64,000 nucleotides of DNA from Mucilaginibacter ginsenosidivorans (GCF_007971025.1 NZ_CP042436.1:930001-994000); one strand, 5' to 3'; positions 26,881 to 37,304 are shown, counted from the first letter of the stretch. The notes: generated by a model from the sequence alone, not told the origin. Numbers and translations: made by a program.

Positions 26881-27651
26881 ATGTATATTTTATTTGCTTT
26901 TCTGTTAATTATTTTGATCGGATTTTTTCTTCTTCGTAAAAAGAAGAATGAAATAGAGTCCGACGAAACGAATATTGAAACTTATCGGTCATTACTTAAT
27001 GATCGTGTCGACTATTACCAAAAGCTGAATGAGCAAGAAAAGCTAAGATTTGAAAAATGTGTTCTCGATTTTTTGCAGTATGTTAATATTGAAGGAGTGG
27101 GAACAACGATAACCGACAGTGACCGTGTTTTGATAGCGTCGAGTGCAATAATAACCGTTTTTGGTTTTGGAGATTGGAAATATAAAAATCTGACTAATGT
27201 GATCTTATATCCCGACACCTTTGACAACGATTTCAGCTTTGAGGGTGAAAATCGGAATATATTAGGAATGGTTGGTTCGGGCTTCATGAATGGGCAAATG
27301 CTCCTGGCGCGCGCGGCGCTCGAAAAAGGTTTTTCCAGCTTGTCAGGAAAAGGAAATACCGCTATCCACGAATTTGTTCATCTGCTTGATAAATCGGACG
27401 GTGCAACCGACGGCATTATTGAAAATTTAATAACGCGGGAATATGTGATACCCTGGCTTAAAATGATGCACAAAGAAATGCACCGTATCCAGACCGGGAA
27501 ATCTGATATTAATCCTTACGCACTAACCAGCGAGGCGGAATTTTTGGCGGTTGCAGCAGAGTACTTCTTTGAAAAGCCCGAACAGCTTAAGCATAAACAT
27601 CCTGAAATTTATGAGCAACTCTGCAATTTGTTCAGGCAAGACCCTGCTTGA
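26881..27651 (+). CDS. mtfA: MtfA-like zinc peptidase
   Basis: 256 aa from the ATG at 26881; upstream codons in frame would require a TTG start. An N-terminal membrane helix (MYILFAFLLIILIGFFLL) is followed by the M90/MtfA catalytic motif NTAIHEFVHLLDKSDGATDG (HExxH) and the downstream LTSEAEFLAVAAEYFFEKPEQL with the third zinc ligand. In E. coli MtfA binds Mlc and lacks the membrane anchor; Bacteroidota members are usually anchored like this one. It converges on the DUF389 gene with a 21-bp gap. Confidence 0.88.
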   Translation: MYILFAFLLIILIGFFLLRKKKNEIESDETNIETYRSLLNDRVDYYQKLNEQEKLRFEKCVLDFLQYVNIEGVGTTITDSDRVLIASSAIITVFGFGDWKYKNLTNVILYPDTFDNDFSFEGENRNILGMVGSGFMNGQMLLARAALEKGFSSLSGKGNTAIHEFVHLLDKSDGATDGIIENLITREYVIPWLKMMHKEMHRIQTGKSDINPYALTSEAEFLAVAAEYFFEKPEQLKHKHPEIYEQLCNLFRQDPA

Positions 27652-27672
27652 CCAACAGGATTAGCTATTTTA

Positions 27673-28995
27673 TTATTGAACAACCAGCTTAAGCGAAGCG
27701 GATTGATACCTTGTCCTGAGCCATTCTTGTAATTTGTGTTCATCTGCTTTGCTGACCCGTTTTTTGAAAGCCATAACGGCCATAGTAACCGTATCACGCC
27801 GGGTAGTGTCGGCATTCTGAACGATGGTTTGATTTGTTCCAAAAGATTTTATTCCCGGATATAAAACTTTTAATTCTTTAAATACAACCGAGTCAATTTT
27901 AACAGCTGCCGCAATCGGTTTTTTTACTGTATCAGGCTTCGGCATATTATTAAAAACGTCTTCGAGAATGCTTGCTTTGATCTGTGAAAGATCGACCTGG
28001 TGCCGCGCATCCAAACCCTGCCTCACTATCAATCGGACGCCCTCCAGGCCGTATTTCTTTAAGTTCCCTTTCAGCGAATCAATGGTTTTTGTATTCAACT
28101 GGTTGCCTATCAAAAGCACTTCGATGAATTTCTCTTTGCCTTTGTACTGGTATATTTTTGATACAACCTGTGTGTTTGGATAAACAAATTGCTCGTCGAC
28201 AAATTTTTGTGCGCTGGTTTCAAAAAAGCTTTTCTGAACAATGCGGTAAGCCATGAAAACGCTCGGTATAATGGTTATTACAACGATGATGACGATATAG
28301 GTAGTAGCCTTTTTTTTATTCTCGGTATCGTCGAACTGGTGGCGTTTCATTTTTAAATACCTTGATACCAGGTAAGTGGCTATTGCAATAAATACACTGT
28401 TGATAAAGTAGAGGTAAATGGCGCCAAAAAAGTAAAGCCAGTTACCGGTTGCCAGGCCAAACCCCGCTGTACACAACGGTGGCATTAAGGCGGTTGCTAT
28501 GGCCACTCCGGGTATAACGTTGCTTTTTTCGGTACGCGAAGCAGCCACCATGCCGGCGCCCCCGCCAAAAAAAGCAATGAAAACATCCCATATCGATGGG
28601 GATGTCCGGGCGAGTAGTTCCGATTTGGCATCGTGAAGAGGGCTTATCAAAAAATAGATAGTGGAAGCAAGTATGCCGATAACCGTTGCTATCAGTAGGT
28701 TTTTGGCCCCCTTTTTAACTAACGGAAGTTCGTTAATACCCACACCCAACCCTATTCCCATTACAGGACCCATGATGGGAGAGATCAGCATGGCACCTAT
28801 TATTACCGCGGTCGAATTGACATTGAGCCCTATGCTTGCGATAAAGATGGCAAAGATCAACGCCCACAAATTAACACCTGTAAACTCGGTGTTGTTCCGT
28901 ATATTATCTACGATGACCGATTCGTCCGCCTTACCTTTTTGAAGATTAAAGTGAATGCCTAAAAACCGTTTGATAACTAAAAATAGATGCCTCAT
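27673..28995 (-). CDS. DUF389 (TIGR00341) membrane protein
   Basis: 440 aa. Residues 40-240 hold about five or six membrane helices with the family signature NSTAVIIGAMLISPIMGPVMGIGLG and GVAIATALMPPLCTAGFGLATGNW. The C-terminal 190 residues are soluble, with an additional predicted helix at about 247-262. The family is widespread and its function unsettled; some relatives are near transporters. Standalone, with its own upstream region. Confidence 0.88.
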   Translation of the reverse strand: MRHLFLVIKRFLGIHFNLQKGKADESVIVDNIRNNTEFTGVNLWALIFAIFIASIGLNVNSTAVIIGAMLISPIMGPVMGIGLGVGINELPLVKKGAKNLLIATVIGILASTIYFLISPLHDAKSELLARTSPSIWDVFIAFFGGGAGMVAASRTEKSNVIPGVAIATALMPPLCTAGFGLATGNWLYFFGAIYLYFINSVFIAIATYLVSRYLKMKRHQFDDTENKKKATTYIVIIVVITIIPSVFMAYRIVQKSFFETSAQKFVDEQFVYPNTQVVSKIYQYKGKEKFIEVLLIGNQLNTKTIDSLKGNLKKYGLEGVRLIVRQGLDARHQVDLSQIKASILEDVFNNMPKPDTVKKPIAAAVKIDSVVFKELKVLYPGIKSFGTNQTIVQNADTTRRDTVTMAVMAFKKRVSKADEHKLQEWLRTRYQSASLKLVVQ

Positions 28996-29099
28996 ATTTA
29001 AACTAACTTACGAAACAATCCGGAAGTTAAAAGGATTATACGTTTCCTGTAGTGTTGCAGGCTGTTTGCTAACGCCAACTTTTATCCTTTAGGCGGAAA

Positions 29100-30392
29100 C
29101 TAAGACTGGATAAAATCGTTGTTTTTCATTAGCCGCCGGGCCGCCAGCAATGCCAGGAAAGTTATGGCCGCCGCCAGCGACAAATAGTAACCAACATAGC
29201 TTACACCGTAATCCGTCGCCAGTTTTGTGGCTAGCGCCGGCGTAAGCGATGCGCCTAAAATACCCGCAAGGGTAAAGCATAATGATGAGCCGGTATAGCG
29301 TACCGATGCAGGGAAAATACCCGCAAGCGCGGTGCCGATAGGCCCGTAAGTGAGCCCCATTAAAAACATACCGAGCACGAGGAAACCAGCTGTGACCGGC
29401 CAGTTACCCGCACTAAACAACGAAGAAAAGAACAAGCCGAATAGAAATATCGTAGCTGTTGCCAGCAATAGGATAAGGCCGCGCCCGTACCTGTCGGCAA
29501 GAAAAGATGAAATAGGGATGCCAAGTCCAAAAGCCAGTACCGAGATCATTTGCGCGATAAGGAAACCGGTACGCGAATAATGCAGGGCCGATGTGCCCCA
29601 GCTCAGCGTAAACACCGTCATAAGGTAAAAAAGCAGGAACATGGTCATGGTGGCCAGCGTGCCTAATATTATAGCCCGGGTATGTTTTTTAAATACATCG
29701 GCCACAGGCAGCTTAACCCGCGCATTTTTTTCGATTATCTTAACAAAATCAGGCGTCTCAGATATTTTTAAACGAACGTACAATCCCACACCAACCAATA
29801 TTGCGCTGGCAATAAAAGGTATTCGCCAGCCGAAACTTAAAAAGTCTTGATCACTCATCGTATTGCTTAGCGTGAAAAAAGTGGCGCTTGAAAGCAGAAA
29901 GCCCAACGGCGCACCCAGTTGCGGGAACATTCCGTACCACGCCTTCTTGCCCGGTGGAGCATTTTCAGTTGCCAGCAACACAGCTCCTCCCCATTCGCCG
30001 CCCAGGCCCAGGCCCTGCCCGAACCGAAACAGCGATAACAGGATGGGAGCCGCCATACCTATAGAACCATAACCCGGAAGCAGCCCAATGGCCACTGTGG
30101 ATGGACCCATGGTCATCAGCGCAGCCACCAATGTGGCCTTGCGACCCTTACGATCGCCGAAATGCCCAAACAATGCTGCGCCCAGTGGCCGGGCAAAAAA
30201 AGCCAGGGCGAATGTACCGAGCGATTCCAGCGTGGCGGATGTGGGATTACCCGTCGGGAAAAAAAGTTTAGGGAATACAAGCACCGCGGCGGTAGCATAA
30301 ATATAGAAATCAAAATATTCGATCATCGTCCCGATAAGGCTGGCTATAAGTATACGCCCCACCGGGTTTTTTGCAGTATCGGTTTGATGCAT
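29100..30392 (-). CDS. MFS transporter, metabolite:H+ symporter (MHS) type
   Basis: 430 aa, 12 membrane helices. The MHS-family features are GTMIEYFDFYIYATAA at the start, FALAFFARPLGAALFGHFGDRKGRKATLVAAL, RFGQGLGLGGEWGGAVLLATENAP and the mid-protein WRIPFIAS. These match shikimate, proline/betaine and aromatic-acid carriers such as ShiA and ProP. The substrate is not deducible. It stands alone, divergent from the acyltransferase. Confidence 0.88.
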   Translation of the reverse strand: MHQTDTAKNPVGRILIASLIGTMIEYFDFYIYATAAVLVFPKLFFPTGNPTSATLESLGTFALAFFARPLGAALFGHFGDRKGRKATLVAALMTMGPSTVAIGLLPGYGSIGMAAPILLSLFRFGQGLGLGGEWGGAVLLATENAPPGKKAWYGMFPQLGAPLGFLLSSATFFTLSNTMSDQDFLSFGWRIPFIASAILVGVGLYVRLKISETPDFVKIIEKNARVKLPVADVFKKHTRAIILGTLATMTMFLLFYLMTVFTLSWGTSALHYSRTGFLIAQMISVLAFGLGIPISSFLADRYGRGLILLLATATIFLFGLFFSSLFSAGNWPVTAGFLVLGMFLMGLTYGPIGTALAGIFPASVRYTGSSLCFTLAGILGASLTPALATKLATDYGVSYVGYYLSLAAAITFLALLAARRLMKNNDFIQS

Positions 30393-30556
30393 TCGGTTTA
30401 TAATAAAGCAGCTTCAAACATAACCTATTCCGGTGAAAATCTGTTTAATTAGTCCATCATTCAATCTTGGGGTTCATGTGAAAGTCTATTGCGTTTTTTT
30501 GACACATTAGAAAATCAATAAACTTTATCGTTATATTGGCTGAGTAAACCCTCGTT

Positions 30557-31681
30557 ATGCGTCACAATTCATTGGCTACCAAGCCGCATTACCCTATCCT
30601 CGACGGCCTTCGCGGCGTAGCTTCTGTGCTGGTCATTATTTTTCACGTATTTGAAACTTTTACCGGCGGCAACCGCTTTATACAGATCATCAATCATGGC
30701 TATCTTGCTGTCGATTTCTTTTTCCTGTTATCTGGTTTCGTCGTAGCCTATGCGTATGATGACCGCTGGGGCAAGTTAACGCAGTGGGGTTTTTATAAAC
30801 GCCGGCTCATACGCCTGCAGCCAATGGTGGTAATGGGATCGGTTATCGGGGCGGCGCTCTTTTATTTCCAGGTCAGTCCGCAGGCGTTCCCCTTGATAGC
30901 CGGCACGCCGGTGTGGCAGGTGTTGTTACTCATGGTAGTTGGTGCCACATTGATACCTGTCCCTATTTCGATGGATATACGCGGGTGGCAGGAAATGCAC
31001 CCGCTTGACGGACCGGCATGGTCGTTGTTTTTTGAATATATTGCCAACATACTGTACGCTGTTATCGTGCGCCGCTTTTCCAAACCGTTGCTGTCAGTAT
31101 TTATTTCGCTAGCGGCATTGATGATGATCGGCTACCTGCTTTTCGGGCCGCAAGGTGACCTGATAGGCGGTTGGTCATTGAACGGCCCCGGCCTTTTTGT
31201 GGGTTTTACCAGGGTCCTTTATCCCTTCTTTGCAGGGGTTTTGCTTTCACGTATCGGTAAGCTTATTCATTTAAAAAATGCTTTTTGGTGGTGCAGCCTG
31301 CTTATTATAATCGTGTTGAGCATACCCCGCATAGGCGACGAGCACTCGCTGTGGATGAACGGTATTTACGACGCAGCGTGCGTAATCCTTATGTTCCCGC
31401 TTATCGTTTCAATAGGGGCCGGGGGAGTACTGCATACAAAAAGGTCAGAAAGAATATGCAAGTTCCTCGGCGATATCTCCTACCCGTTATACATTACGCA
31501 TTACCCGCTTATCTATATTTATACCGCCTGGGTGGTAAATAATAAAATACCGTTGGGGACTGAAGGAATGCTCGTGGGCCTTGCCTTAGTTATTGCAAGC
31601 ATACTCCTTGCTTATGCCTGTCTTAAATTTTATGATGAACCTATTAGGCGTTGGCTCACCAAAAAGTTCGGCAATGCCTGA
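30557..31681 (+). CDS. Acyltransferase family 3 (OafA/YrhL-like)
   Basis: 374 aa with about ten membrane helices. The signature is near the N-terminus: PILDGLRGVASVLVIIFHVFE, with the catalytic-type His, then GYLAVDFFFLLSGFVVAYAYDDRW (SGF motif) and FYKRRLIRLQP. Such proteins add acetyl or other acyl groups to extracytoplasmic sugars (O-antigen, exopolysaccharide, peptidoglycan). No polysaccharide gene cluster is adjacent. It converges on the kinase of the kdp locus (30-bp gap). Confidence 0.88.
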   Translation: MRHNSLATKPHYPILDGLRGVASVLVIIFHVFETFTGGNRFIQIINHGYLAVDFFFLLSGFVVAYAYDDRWGKLTQWGFYKRRLIRLQPMVVMGSVIGAALFYFQVSPQAFPLIAGTPVWQVLLLMVVGATLIPVPISMDIRGWQEMHPLDGPAWSLFFEYIANILYAVIVRRFSKPLLSVFISLAALMMIGYLLFGPQGDLIGGWSLNGPGLFVGFTRVLYPFFAGVLLSRIGKLIHLKNAFWWCSLLIIIVLSIPRIGDEHSLWMNGIYDAACVILMFPLIVSIGAGGVLHTKRSERICKFLGDISYPLYITHYPLIYIYTAWVVNNKIPLGTEGMLVGLALVIASILLAYACLKFYDEPIRRWLTKKFGNA

Positions 31682-31711
31682 TGGATAAAGCTATTTGTTT
31701 TCAATGGCATG

Positions 31712-33424
31712 TTATTCGGCTTTCTTCAGTGTAAAATAAAACCGGCTGCCTTCGCCCAGGTCACTTTCGACACCAATTTTACCTGATTGCGCCTCAATAA
31801 AGTCTTTGGCGATCGCGAGTCCAAGCCCGGTGCCGGTTTGATCGGCTTTAGAGCCAGGGACTTTAAAGTACCTTTCAAATATCCGGGAGAGGTACTGGTG
31901 TTCTATACCCTGCCCATGATCGGCGACGGAGAACTCTATTTCATCATTCTTTACCTTCTTTACCACCAGGTCGACAACCGACTTTTCGTGGCTATATTTA
32001 ATAGCATTCGATAGCAGGTTGATGAGCACCCAGGTTGTTTTATCAAGGTCGGCCCGTACTTCGGGCAGGTTGTCGTCACATTGCACGCTGATGCTTACCT
32101 GCTTTTGCTCACCGGTGAACTTTACCGCCTTTACGGCATAGTCCACTATATTTTTGGGGTGTGCATTACCAAAGTTCAGGTGCAGTTTCCCGGTTTCTAC
32201 CTGCGATAGATCCAGCAGTTCGCCCGTGATCTGGAGTAAGCGGCGGGTGTCATCGTCAATATTTTCGAGCAATTGCTTTTGTTCGGAATTTACTGCTCCT
32301 ATCCGTTCATCCTCCAGTAATTTGAGGCTCATTTTGATGGACGATATCGGCGTCTTTAATTCGTGCGAAACGGTAGCGATAAAATTTGTTTTAGCCTCAT
32401 CAAGCTGCTGGTATTCGGTAATGTTCTTCAAAATGATCACCTTGCCGATCACTTTATTCCTGGTATCAACCGATAGAATCTCTTTCGAATAATAGCTCTC
32501 CCGGTTATCGGCATATATCTTCATCTTGTTCTGATCCGTCACCAGCAAATTACGGAGCAGGTCGTTTTCAAGCGCAACATCGGGGGCATAGCGGCCTATC
32601 AGGTTTAATTCAGATATGCCGATCAGGGTACAAGCAACCTCGTTAACAAATATGATGAACGATTTTTCATCCAGTCCGATAATGGCGTCGTGCATCGAGT
32701 TGATGATGGTCTCAATGCGCTTCTTTTCGAACATGATGCTGGCAAGGTTGCTGTTCTCATATTCGTTTAATTGATAGGTCATCGTGTTAAACGCCTGCGC
32801 TAGTTCGCCGAACTCGTCGTTTGATTTGAATTCGAGGCGCTGGTGATAATTTTTACGGGATATTTCTTTTATCCTCGCTGTCAGTTCAAGAATAGGGTTG
32901 GCGATATAGCCGGGGTAATTGATTATAAAACTAAAAGCTACCAGGAACAGGAACGAACCGATAAGCGCCACCAATATAGTTGCACTACGTGCTGTTTCCT
33001 TTGCAACGGCGTTTTTGTGTTCTATAGCAGTCATGTTAAGCTGCATGATGCCAAATAGTAATTGCCGTACCTGTACCCGCAGTACCGACTGTTTTCTCGC
33101 ATCGTTGCCTGCCTGTTTAAGTTGCTCATATTTGGAACTAAGAGAATCTGTTAGCTGCTGCTCGCCGGCTTCGGTAATATTGCGTTGCTGGCTGGCAAGG
33201 TTTGTTTCGATGATCTTTATTTGTTGTTTGTTAAGCTCGGTTTCATTCTGATCCAAAGCATTACCAATGTTGCGCGCATATTTCAGGGTGATGTAGTTAT
33301 CCTTCAAAATAACGCTTGCGTCGGCAGATAGCCGGCTCAGGTAGTAAATCGACAATCCGCAGCAAATAACCGCCAGCAAAAAGAGGAAGCCAAAGCCGGC
33401 GCGGAGTTTATTTTTTATAGTCAT
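31712..33424 (-). CDS. HAMP-PAS sensor histidine kinase of the kdp locus
   Basis: 570 aa. Two membrane helices (about 9-28 and 149-169) flank a roughly 120-residue four-helix-bundle-like sensor. They are followed by HAMP (NPILELTARIKEISRKNYHQRLE), PAS (MHDAIIGLDEKSFIIFVNEVA), HisKA (FIATVSHELKTPISSIKMSL) and HATPase_c (NLLSNAIKYS, DHGQGI, GTGLGLAIAKDFIE). It is not homologous in layout to the kinase half of classical KdpD, which has four helices and a GAF domain. Its ATG overlaps the stop of the truncated KdpD (ATGA), so the two are translationally coupled and probably form the K+-signalling pair that feeds the NtrC-type regulator. Confidence 0.9.
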   Translation of the reverse strand: MTIKNKLRAGFGFLFLLAVICCGLSIYYLSRLSADASVILKDNYITLKYARNIGNALDQNETELNKQQIKIIETNLASQQRNITEAGEQQLTDSLSSKYEQLKQAGNDARKQSVLRVQVRQLLFGIMQLNMTAIEHKNAVAKETARSATILVALIGSFLFLVAFSFIINYPGYIANPILELTARIKEISRKNYHQRLEFKSNDEFGELAQAFNTMTYQLNEYENSNLASIMFEKKRIETIINSMHDAIIGLDEKSFIIFVNEVACTLIGISELNLIGRYAPDVALENDLLRNLLVTDQNKMKIYADNRESYYSKEILSVDTRNKVIGKVIILKNITEYQQLDEAKTNFIATVSHELKTPISSIKMSLKLLEDERIGAVNSEQKQLLENIDDDTRRLLQITGELLDLSQVETGKLHLNFGNAHPKNIVDYAVKAVKFTGEQKQVSISVQCDDNLPEVRADLDKTTWVLINLLSNAIKYSHEKSVVDLVVKKVKNDEIEFSVADHGQGIEHQYLSRIFERYFKVPGSKADQTGTGLGLAIAKDFIEAQSGKIGVESDLGEGSRFYFTLKKAE

Positions 33425-34551
33425 GATAGTATTACTAAATCTATATCCGTTTTCGACATCTTATTAAGCAACTGGGTAAACACCGCCGTTTTCATTACCA
33501 ACTGGTAAAATTTGAACCGCGGCTTGCCTATACAAATGGTAGTAATGTCGTATTTATCAGCCGTTTCCCAAATTGTTTTGGCAATATTATCACTTTTAAT
33601 TTTCAGGACCTCGGCGCCCATCTGCGTGGCGTTTTTCATATTATTGATCAGGTGACGCTGCGATGCCAGGTTGATCTTATCAGCGCTTTCATGCGATGTT
33701 TGTACATATAATACAAACCACCTTGAACGATAGTAAGATGCCAGCCGGGCAGTTTTGCGGATGATGATCTTGGCCGAATCGTCGTTGGTGCTTATACAGG
33801 CAAGGAACAGTTCGGGGCGTAGTTTGATATTCTTGGGGATCTCGGTATCTATCTTTCGCTCAAGCTGATGGGCTACTTCTTTCAGGGCCAGTTCGCGCAA
33901 CTGCAAAATCCGCTCTGCCTGGAAAAAGTTGCTCAGCGCCGTTTGTATTTTCTTTTCATCGTATATCTTTCCCTCCTTTAGCCTTTCTATCAATTCGTCA
34001 GCAGTCAGGTCGATGTTTACAACCTCATCGGCCATTTGCAGTACCTTATCCGGTATACGTTCGCTGATGGTGGCCCCTGTTATTCGTTCCACCTCTTCGT
34101 TAATGCTTTCCAAATGCTGGATATTTACCGCGCTGATCACGTTTATGCCCGCATTCAATATATCCATCACATCCTGCCAACGTTTTTCATTTTTGCTTCC
34201 TTCAATATTGGAATGGGCCAGCTCATCGACGATCACAACTTCGGGCCGAAGGCTGATGATGGCTTTCAGGTCCATCTCCTCCAGTTCTTTACCTTTGTAA
34301 AACAACTTACGACGGGGTATAACCGGCAAGCCCTCAAGCAATGCTTCGGTTTCTTTGCGTTTATGCGTTTCGATATAGCCTATCTTCACATCAATGCCAT
34401 TCCGCATCAATGCCTGGGCCTCCATCAGCATGCGATAGCTTTTACCTACACCGGCGCTCATGCCGATGTAGATTTTAAACTTTCCCCGCCTTGATTTTTT
34501 GATCAACTCGAGAAAATGCTGTACCGACTCTTTATTGTTTTCTTCGTTCAT
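33421..34551 (-). CDS. kdpD: Truncated KdpD sensor: KdpD domain plus USP domain, no kinase
   Basis: 376 aa. I chose the ATG at 34551: an earlier ATG (34569) falls inside an intergenic repeat element. The N-terminal KdpD domain carries Walker A (YIGMSAGVGKSYRM) and DELAHSN, HLESINEEVERITG. Residues from about 240 on are a universal-stress-protein fold (LFLACISTNDDSAKIIIRKTARLASYY, RWFVLYVQT). The protein ends there, while classical KdpD (about 890 aa) continues with four membrane helices, GAF and kinase. Its role must be exerted through the following kinase, to which it is coupled by a 4-bp overlap. In other bacteria KdpD's USP domain can bind c-di-AMP; whether this one does is unknown. Confidence 0.9.
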   Translation of the reverse strand: MNEENNKESVQHFLELIKKSRRGKFKIYIGMSAGVGKSYRMLMEAQALMRNGIDVKIGYIETHKRKETEALLEGLPVIPRRKLFYKGKELEEMDLKAIISLRPEVVIVDELAHSNIEGSKNEKRWQDVMDILNAGINVISAVNIQHLESINEEVERITGATISERIPDKVLQMADEVVNIDLTADELIERLKEGKIYDEKKIQTALSNFFQAERILQLRELALKEVAHQLERKIDTEIPKNIKLRPELFLACISTNDDSAKIIIRKTARLASYYRSRWFVLYVQTSHESADKINLASQRHLINNMKNATQMGAEVLKIKSDNIAKTIWETADKYDITTICIGKPRFKFYQLVMKTAVFTQLLNKMSKTDIDLVILS

Positions 34552-34564
34552 TTTAAAAACCCGT

Positions 34565-34655
34565 GTCATTTCGAACGATAGCGAGAAATCTTATACAACT
34601 TACATAATTCGTCGTTCCCTTTTATAAGTTTCTCCCTGTCCCTCGTCGAAACGAC
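34565..34655. repeat. REP/MITE-like imperfect inverted-repeat element between kdpC and kdpD
   Basis: Left arm 34565-34593 begins GTCATTTCGAACGA and contains GCGAGAAA. Right arm 34625-34655, read in reverse complement, begins GTCGTTTCGACGA and contains GGGAGAAA. The arms pair over most of their roughly 30 nt around a 31-bp centre. Elements with 'GTCATTTCGAACGA..GAGAAATCT' ends are scattered in Sphingobacteriaceae intergenic regions (from memory), so this is probably one copy of a dispersed family. It splits the structural and sensor parts of the kdp operon. Confidence 0.65.
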
Positions 34656-34662
34656 ATTTTTA

Positions 34663-35229
34663 TTATTTCATTTCATCCAATGCGATGTTCAGCTTCAGCA
34701 CATTTACTTTTGCCGGGCCGAACAATCCAAGCAAAGGTTTTTCGGTGTGCGTGTCAACCAGGGCCAGCACCTGGTGTTCTGACAGACCGCGTGCTTTGGC
34801 CACACGTGCAGCCTGTATTTTAGCGCCCGCAGGCGACAGGTCGGGATCTAAACCGCTACCCGATGCAGTAACCAGCTCGGCCGGGATATCTTCTTTTTTA
34901 ACCGTTGGGTTGTGCTTCAAAAAAGTATCGATACGACCCTGTACGTCTTTGTTCAGGTAATCAGGGTTAGTTGGCCCTTTGTTTGAACCGCCGGAGCCGG
35001 CTGCATTATAATCTACAGCCGATGGGCGCGACCAGAAGTACTGATCCTTTGTAAATTTCTGGCCCACATTGGTAAAGCCGACTACCCGGCCCTTGTAGCT
35101 CAGTGTTTCTCCATCACCTTTTCCGGGTGCTAACTTTCCGATACCAGCAATCGCGAGCGGGTACAGTCCTGCAAATATGACTAACAGGATAAGGGTTAAT
35201 TTTATTGATGTTAATAAGTAAGCTTTCAT
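34663..35229 (-). CDS. kdpC: KdpC, potassium-transporting ATPase subunit C
   Basis: 188 aa from the ATG at 35229. One N-terminal membrane helix (LTLILLVIFAGLYPLAIAGIG) is followed by a periplasmic domain with the KdpC signatures YFWSRPSAVDYNAAGSGGSN, GPTNPDYL and VTASGSGLDPDLSPAGAKIQAARVAKARG, and a C-terminal LLGLFGPAKVNVLKLNIAL. KdpC binds and stabilises the KdpA/KdpB complex. It follows kdpB by 19 bp. Confidence 0.95.
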   Translation of the reverse strand: MKAYLLTSIKLTLILLVIFAGLYPLAIAGIGKLAPGKGDGETLSYKGRVVGFTNVGQKFTKDQYFWSRPSAVDYNAAGSGGSNKGPTNPDYLNKDVQGRIDTFLKHNPTVKKEDIPAELVTASGSGLDPDLSPAGAKIQAARVAKARGLSEHQVLALVDTHTEKPLLGLFGPAKVNVLKLNIALDEMK

Positions 35230-35248
35230 CTTAATGATATTTAAGTTG

Positions 35249-37279
35249 TTAAACAAATAATGCTACCACAAGGTCGATCAGTTTAATACCAATAAATGGC
35301 ACCAACACACCGCCTAAACCATAGATGAGCAGGTTGCGGCGCAGCAATGCGCTTGCTCCGATAGGTTTGTATTCAACACCGCGTAATGCCAATGGTATCA
35401 GCAACGGGATGATGATGGCGTTAAAGATCACTGCCGACAGTATAGCCGATTGCGGGCTATGCAGGCCCATGATATTGAGTGCAGCCAGCGATGGTATAGA
35501 AACCATGAACAAAGCCGGAACAATAGCAAAATATTTAGCCACGTCGTTTGCAATGGAAAAAGTGGTAAGTGTACCGCGTGTCATCAGCAATTGCTTGCCA
35601 ATTTCCACTATCTCAATAAGCTTGGTTGGGTCGTTATCCAGGTCGACCATATTGCCTGCCTCCTTAGCTGCCTGGGTGCCGCTATTCATCGCTACACCAA
35701 CATCAGCCTGGGCCAGTGCCGGAGCGTCATTGGTACCGTCGCCCATCATGGCAACCAACTTGCCGCCCTGTTGTTCAGCTTTGATATAATTCATTTTATC
35801 TTCTGGTTTCGCTTCCGCGATAAAATCATCCACACCGGCTTTTTCAGCAATAAATTTGGCGGTCAGCGGATTATCACCGGTAACCATCACGGTTTTTACA
35901 CCCATTTTGCGCAGGCGCTCAAAACGTTCGTAGATGCCGGTTTTGATAATATCCTGCAGTTCTATCACACCCAGCACTTTTTCGTTCTGTGATACAACCA
36001 GAGGCGTGCCGCCATTAGATGAGATAGTTTTCACGCGCTCCTCTGTTTCAGCAGGAAAGGCGCTCCCGGCTTTGATCACCATATTACGGATGGAGTCGAA
36101 CGCTCCCTTACGGATACGTACACCATCAGGAGTGTCCAAGCCGCTTGAACGGGTCTCGGCAGTGAATTTAATGAATACGGCCTTGTCCGGCGCCTTGAAA
36201 GTTAATTTACCGGGACCTTGCTCTGCAAGTTCCACTATCGATTTTCCTTCAGGTGTTTCGTCAGCCAGCGAACTCAATACACAGGCTTTGCTGAATTCAG
36301 TCTCGCTAACGCCGTTTGCAGGCCAGAAGTTCGTGGCTTTGCGGTTACCTATGGTTATTGTCCCGGTCTTGTCTAACAATAGGGTGTCCAGATCGCCTGC
36401 GGTTTCAACAGCTTTGCCCGATTTGGTGATCACGTTGGCGCGCAATGCCCTGTCCATTCCCGCAATACCGATGGCCGAAAGCAGGCCACCGATAGTTGTC
36501 GGGATCAAACACACAAACAGTGAGATAAATGCTGCTATGGTTATAGGGGTATTGGCGTAATCGGCGAACGGTTTTAAGGTTACACATACAATAACGAAAA
36601 CCAATGTAAATCCAGCCAAAAGGATAGTTAGAGCGATCTCGTTAGGCGTTTTCTGCCTTGACGCACCTTCAACCAGTGCTATCATCTTATCCAAAAAGCT
36701 TTCGCCCGGCTGAGTGGTTACCACCACCTTAATACGGTCGGACAATACTTTGGTACCACCGGTAACAGATGATTTATCGCCGCCGGCCTCGCGGATAACC
36801 GGTGCCGATTCGCCGGTAATGGCCGATTCGTCAATCGTCGCAATGCCTTCGACGATCTCACCGTCGGTAGGTATAGTGTCGCCGGCTTCGCAAAAAAACA
36901 CGTCACCTTTTCTTAACGCGGATGACATCACCCTTTTTTCAACGCCGTCGACCAAAACACGTGCGGGTGTTTCCTCGCGGGTTTTGCGCAAGCTCTCGGC
37001 CTGCGCCTTGCCCCTGGCTTCAGCTATGGCTTCGGCAAAATTAGCAAACAACACGGTAAGCAACAGTACCAAAAAGATGGTAAAATTGTAGCCAAAGCCG
37101 CCCTGCGCTGAATTGGTGAGCGAGAAAATGGTTACTATGAACATAACCGCCGTACCTATCTCCACGGTGAACATTACCGGGTTGCGTACCAATATGCGGG
37201 GGCTCAGTTTGACAAAGGCTTGCTTTAGTGCATCTTTTACCTGGTCGCCCTGGAATAATGTGTTTTGAGTTGATTTCAT
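35249..37279 (-). CDS. kdpB: KdpB, potassium-transporting P-type ATPase catalytic subunit
   Basis: 676 aa from the ATG at 37279. It is a P-type ATPase with GEDPTDGE-region [12 protein letters not shown] and [11 protein letters not shown] in the actuator domain, the phosphorylation motif [40 protein letters not shown], and the hinge [19 protein letters not shown]. Length and motifs fit KdpB exactly. It hydrolyses ATP to drive K+ imported through KdpA. A palindrome (37305-37320) sits in the 54-bp gap from kdpA. Confidence 0.96.
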   Translation of the reverse strand: MKSTQNTLFQGDQVKDALKQAFVKLSPRILVRNPVMFTVEIGTAVMFIVTIFSLTNSAQGGFGYNFTIFLVLLLTVLFANFAEAIAEARGKAQAESLRKTREETPARVLVDGVEKRVMSSALRKGDVFFCEAGDTIPTDGEIVEGIATIDESAITGESAPVIREAGGDKSSVTGGTKVLSDRIKVVVTTQPGESFLDKMIALVEGASRQKTPNEIALTILLAGFTLVFVIVCVTLKPFADYANTPITIAAFISLFVCLIPTTIGGLLSAIGIAGMDRALRANVITKSGKAVETAGDLDTLLLDKTGTITIGNRKATNFWPANGVSETEFSKACVLSSLADETPEGKSIVELAEQGPGKLTFKAPDKAVFIKFTAETRSSGLDTPDGVRIRKGAFDSIRNMVIKAGSAFPAETEERVKTISSNGGTPLVVSQNEKVLGVIELQDIIKTGIYERFERLRKMGVKTVMVTGDNPLTAKFIAEKAGVDDFIAEAKPEDKMNYIKAEQQGGKLVAMMGDGTNDAPALAQADVGVAMNSGTQAAKEAGNMVDLDNDPTKLIEIVEIGKQLLMTRGTLTTFSIANDVAKYFAIVPALFMVSIPSLAALNIMGLHSPQSAILSAVIFNAIIIPLLIPLALRGVEYKPIGASALLRRNLLIYGLGGVLVPFIGIKLIDLVVALFV

Positions 37280-37304
37280 TTTCTTAATATTTCTTTTTAG
37301 TGCT

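Noticed and set aside
34552..34569. KdpD start at the ATG at 34569
   Set aside because: That ATG lies inside the inverted-repeat element; the ATG at 34551 is outside it and begins a normal KdpD N-terminus.
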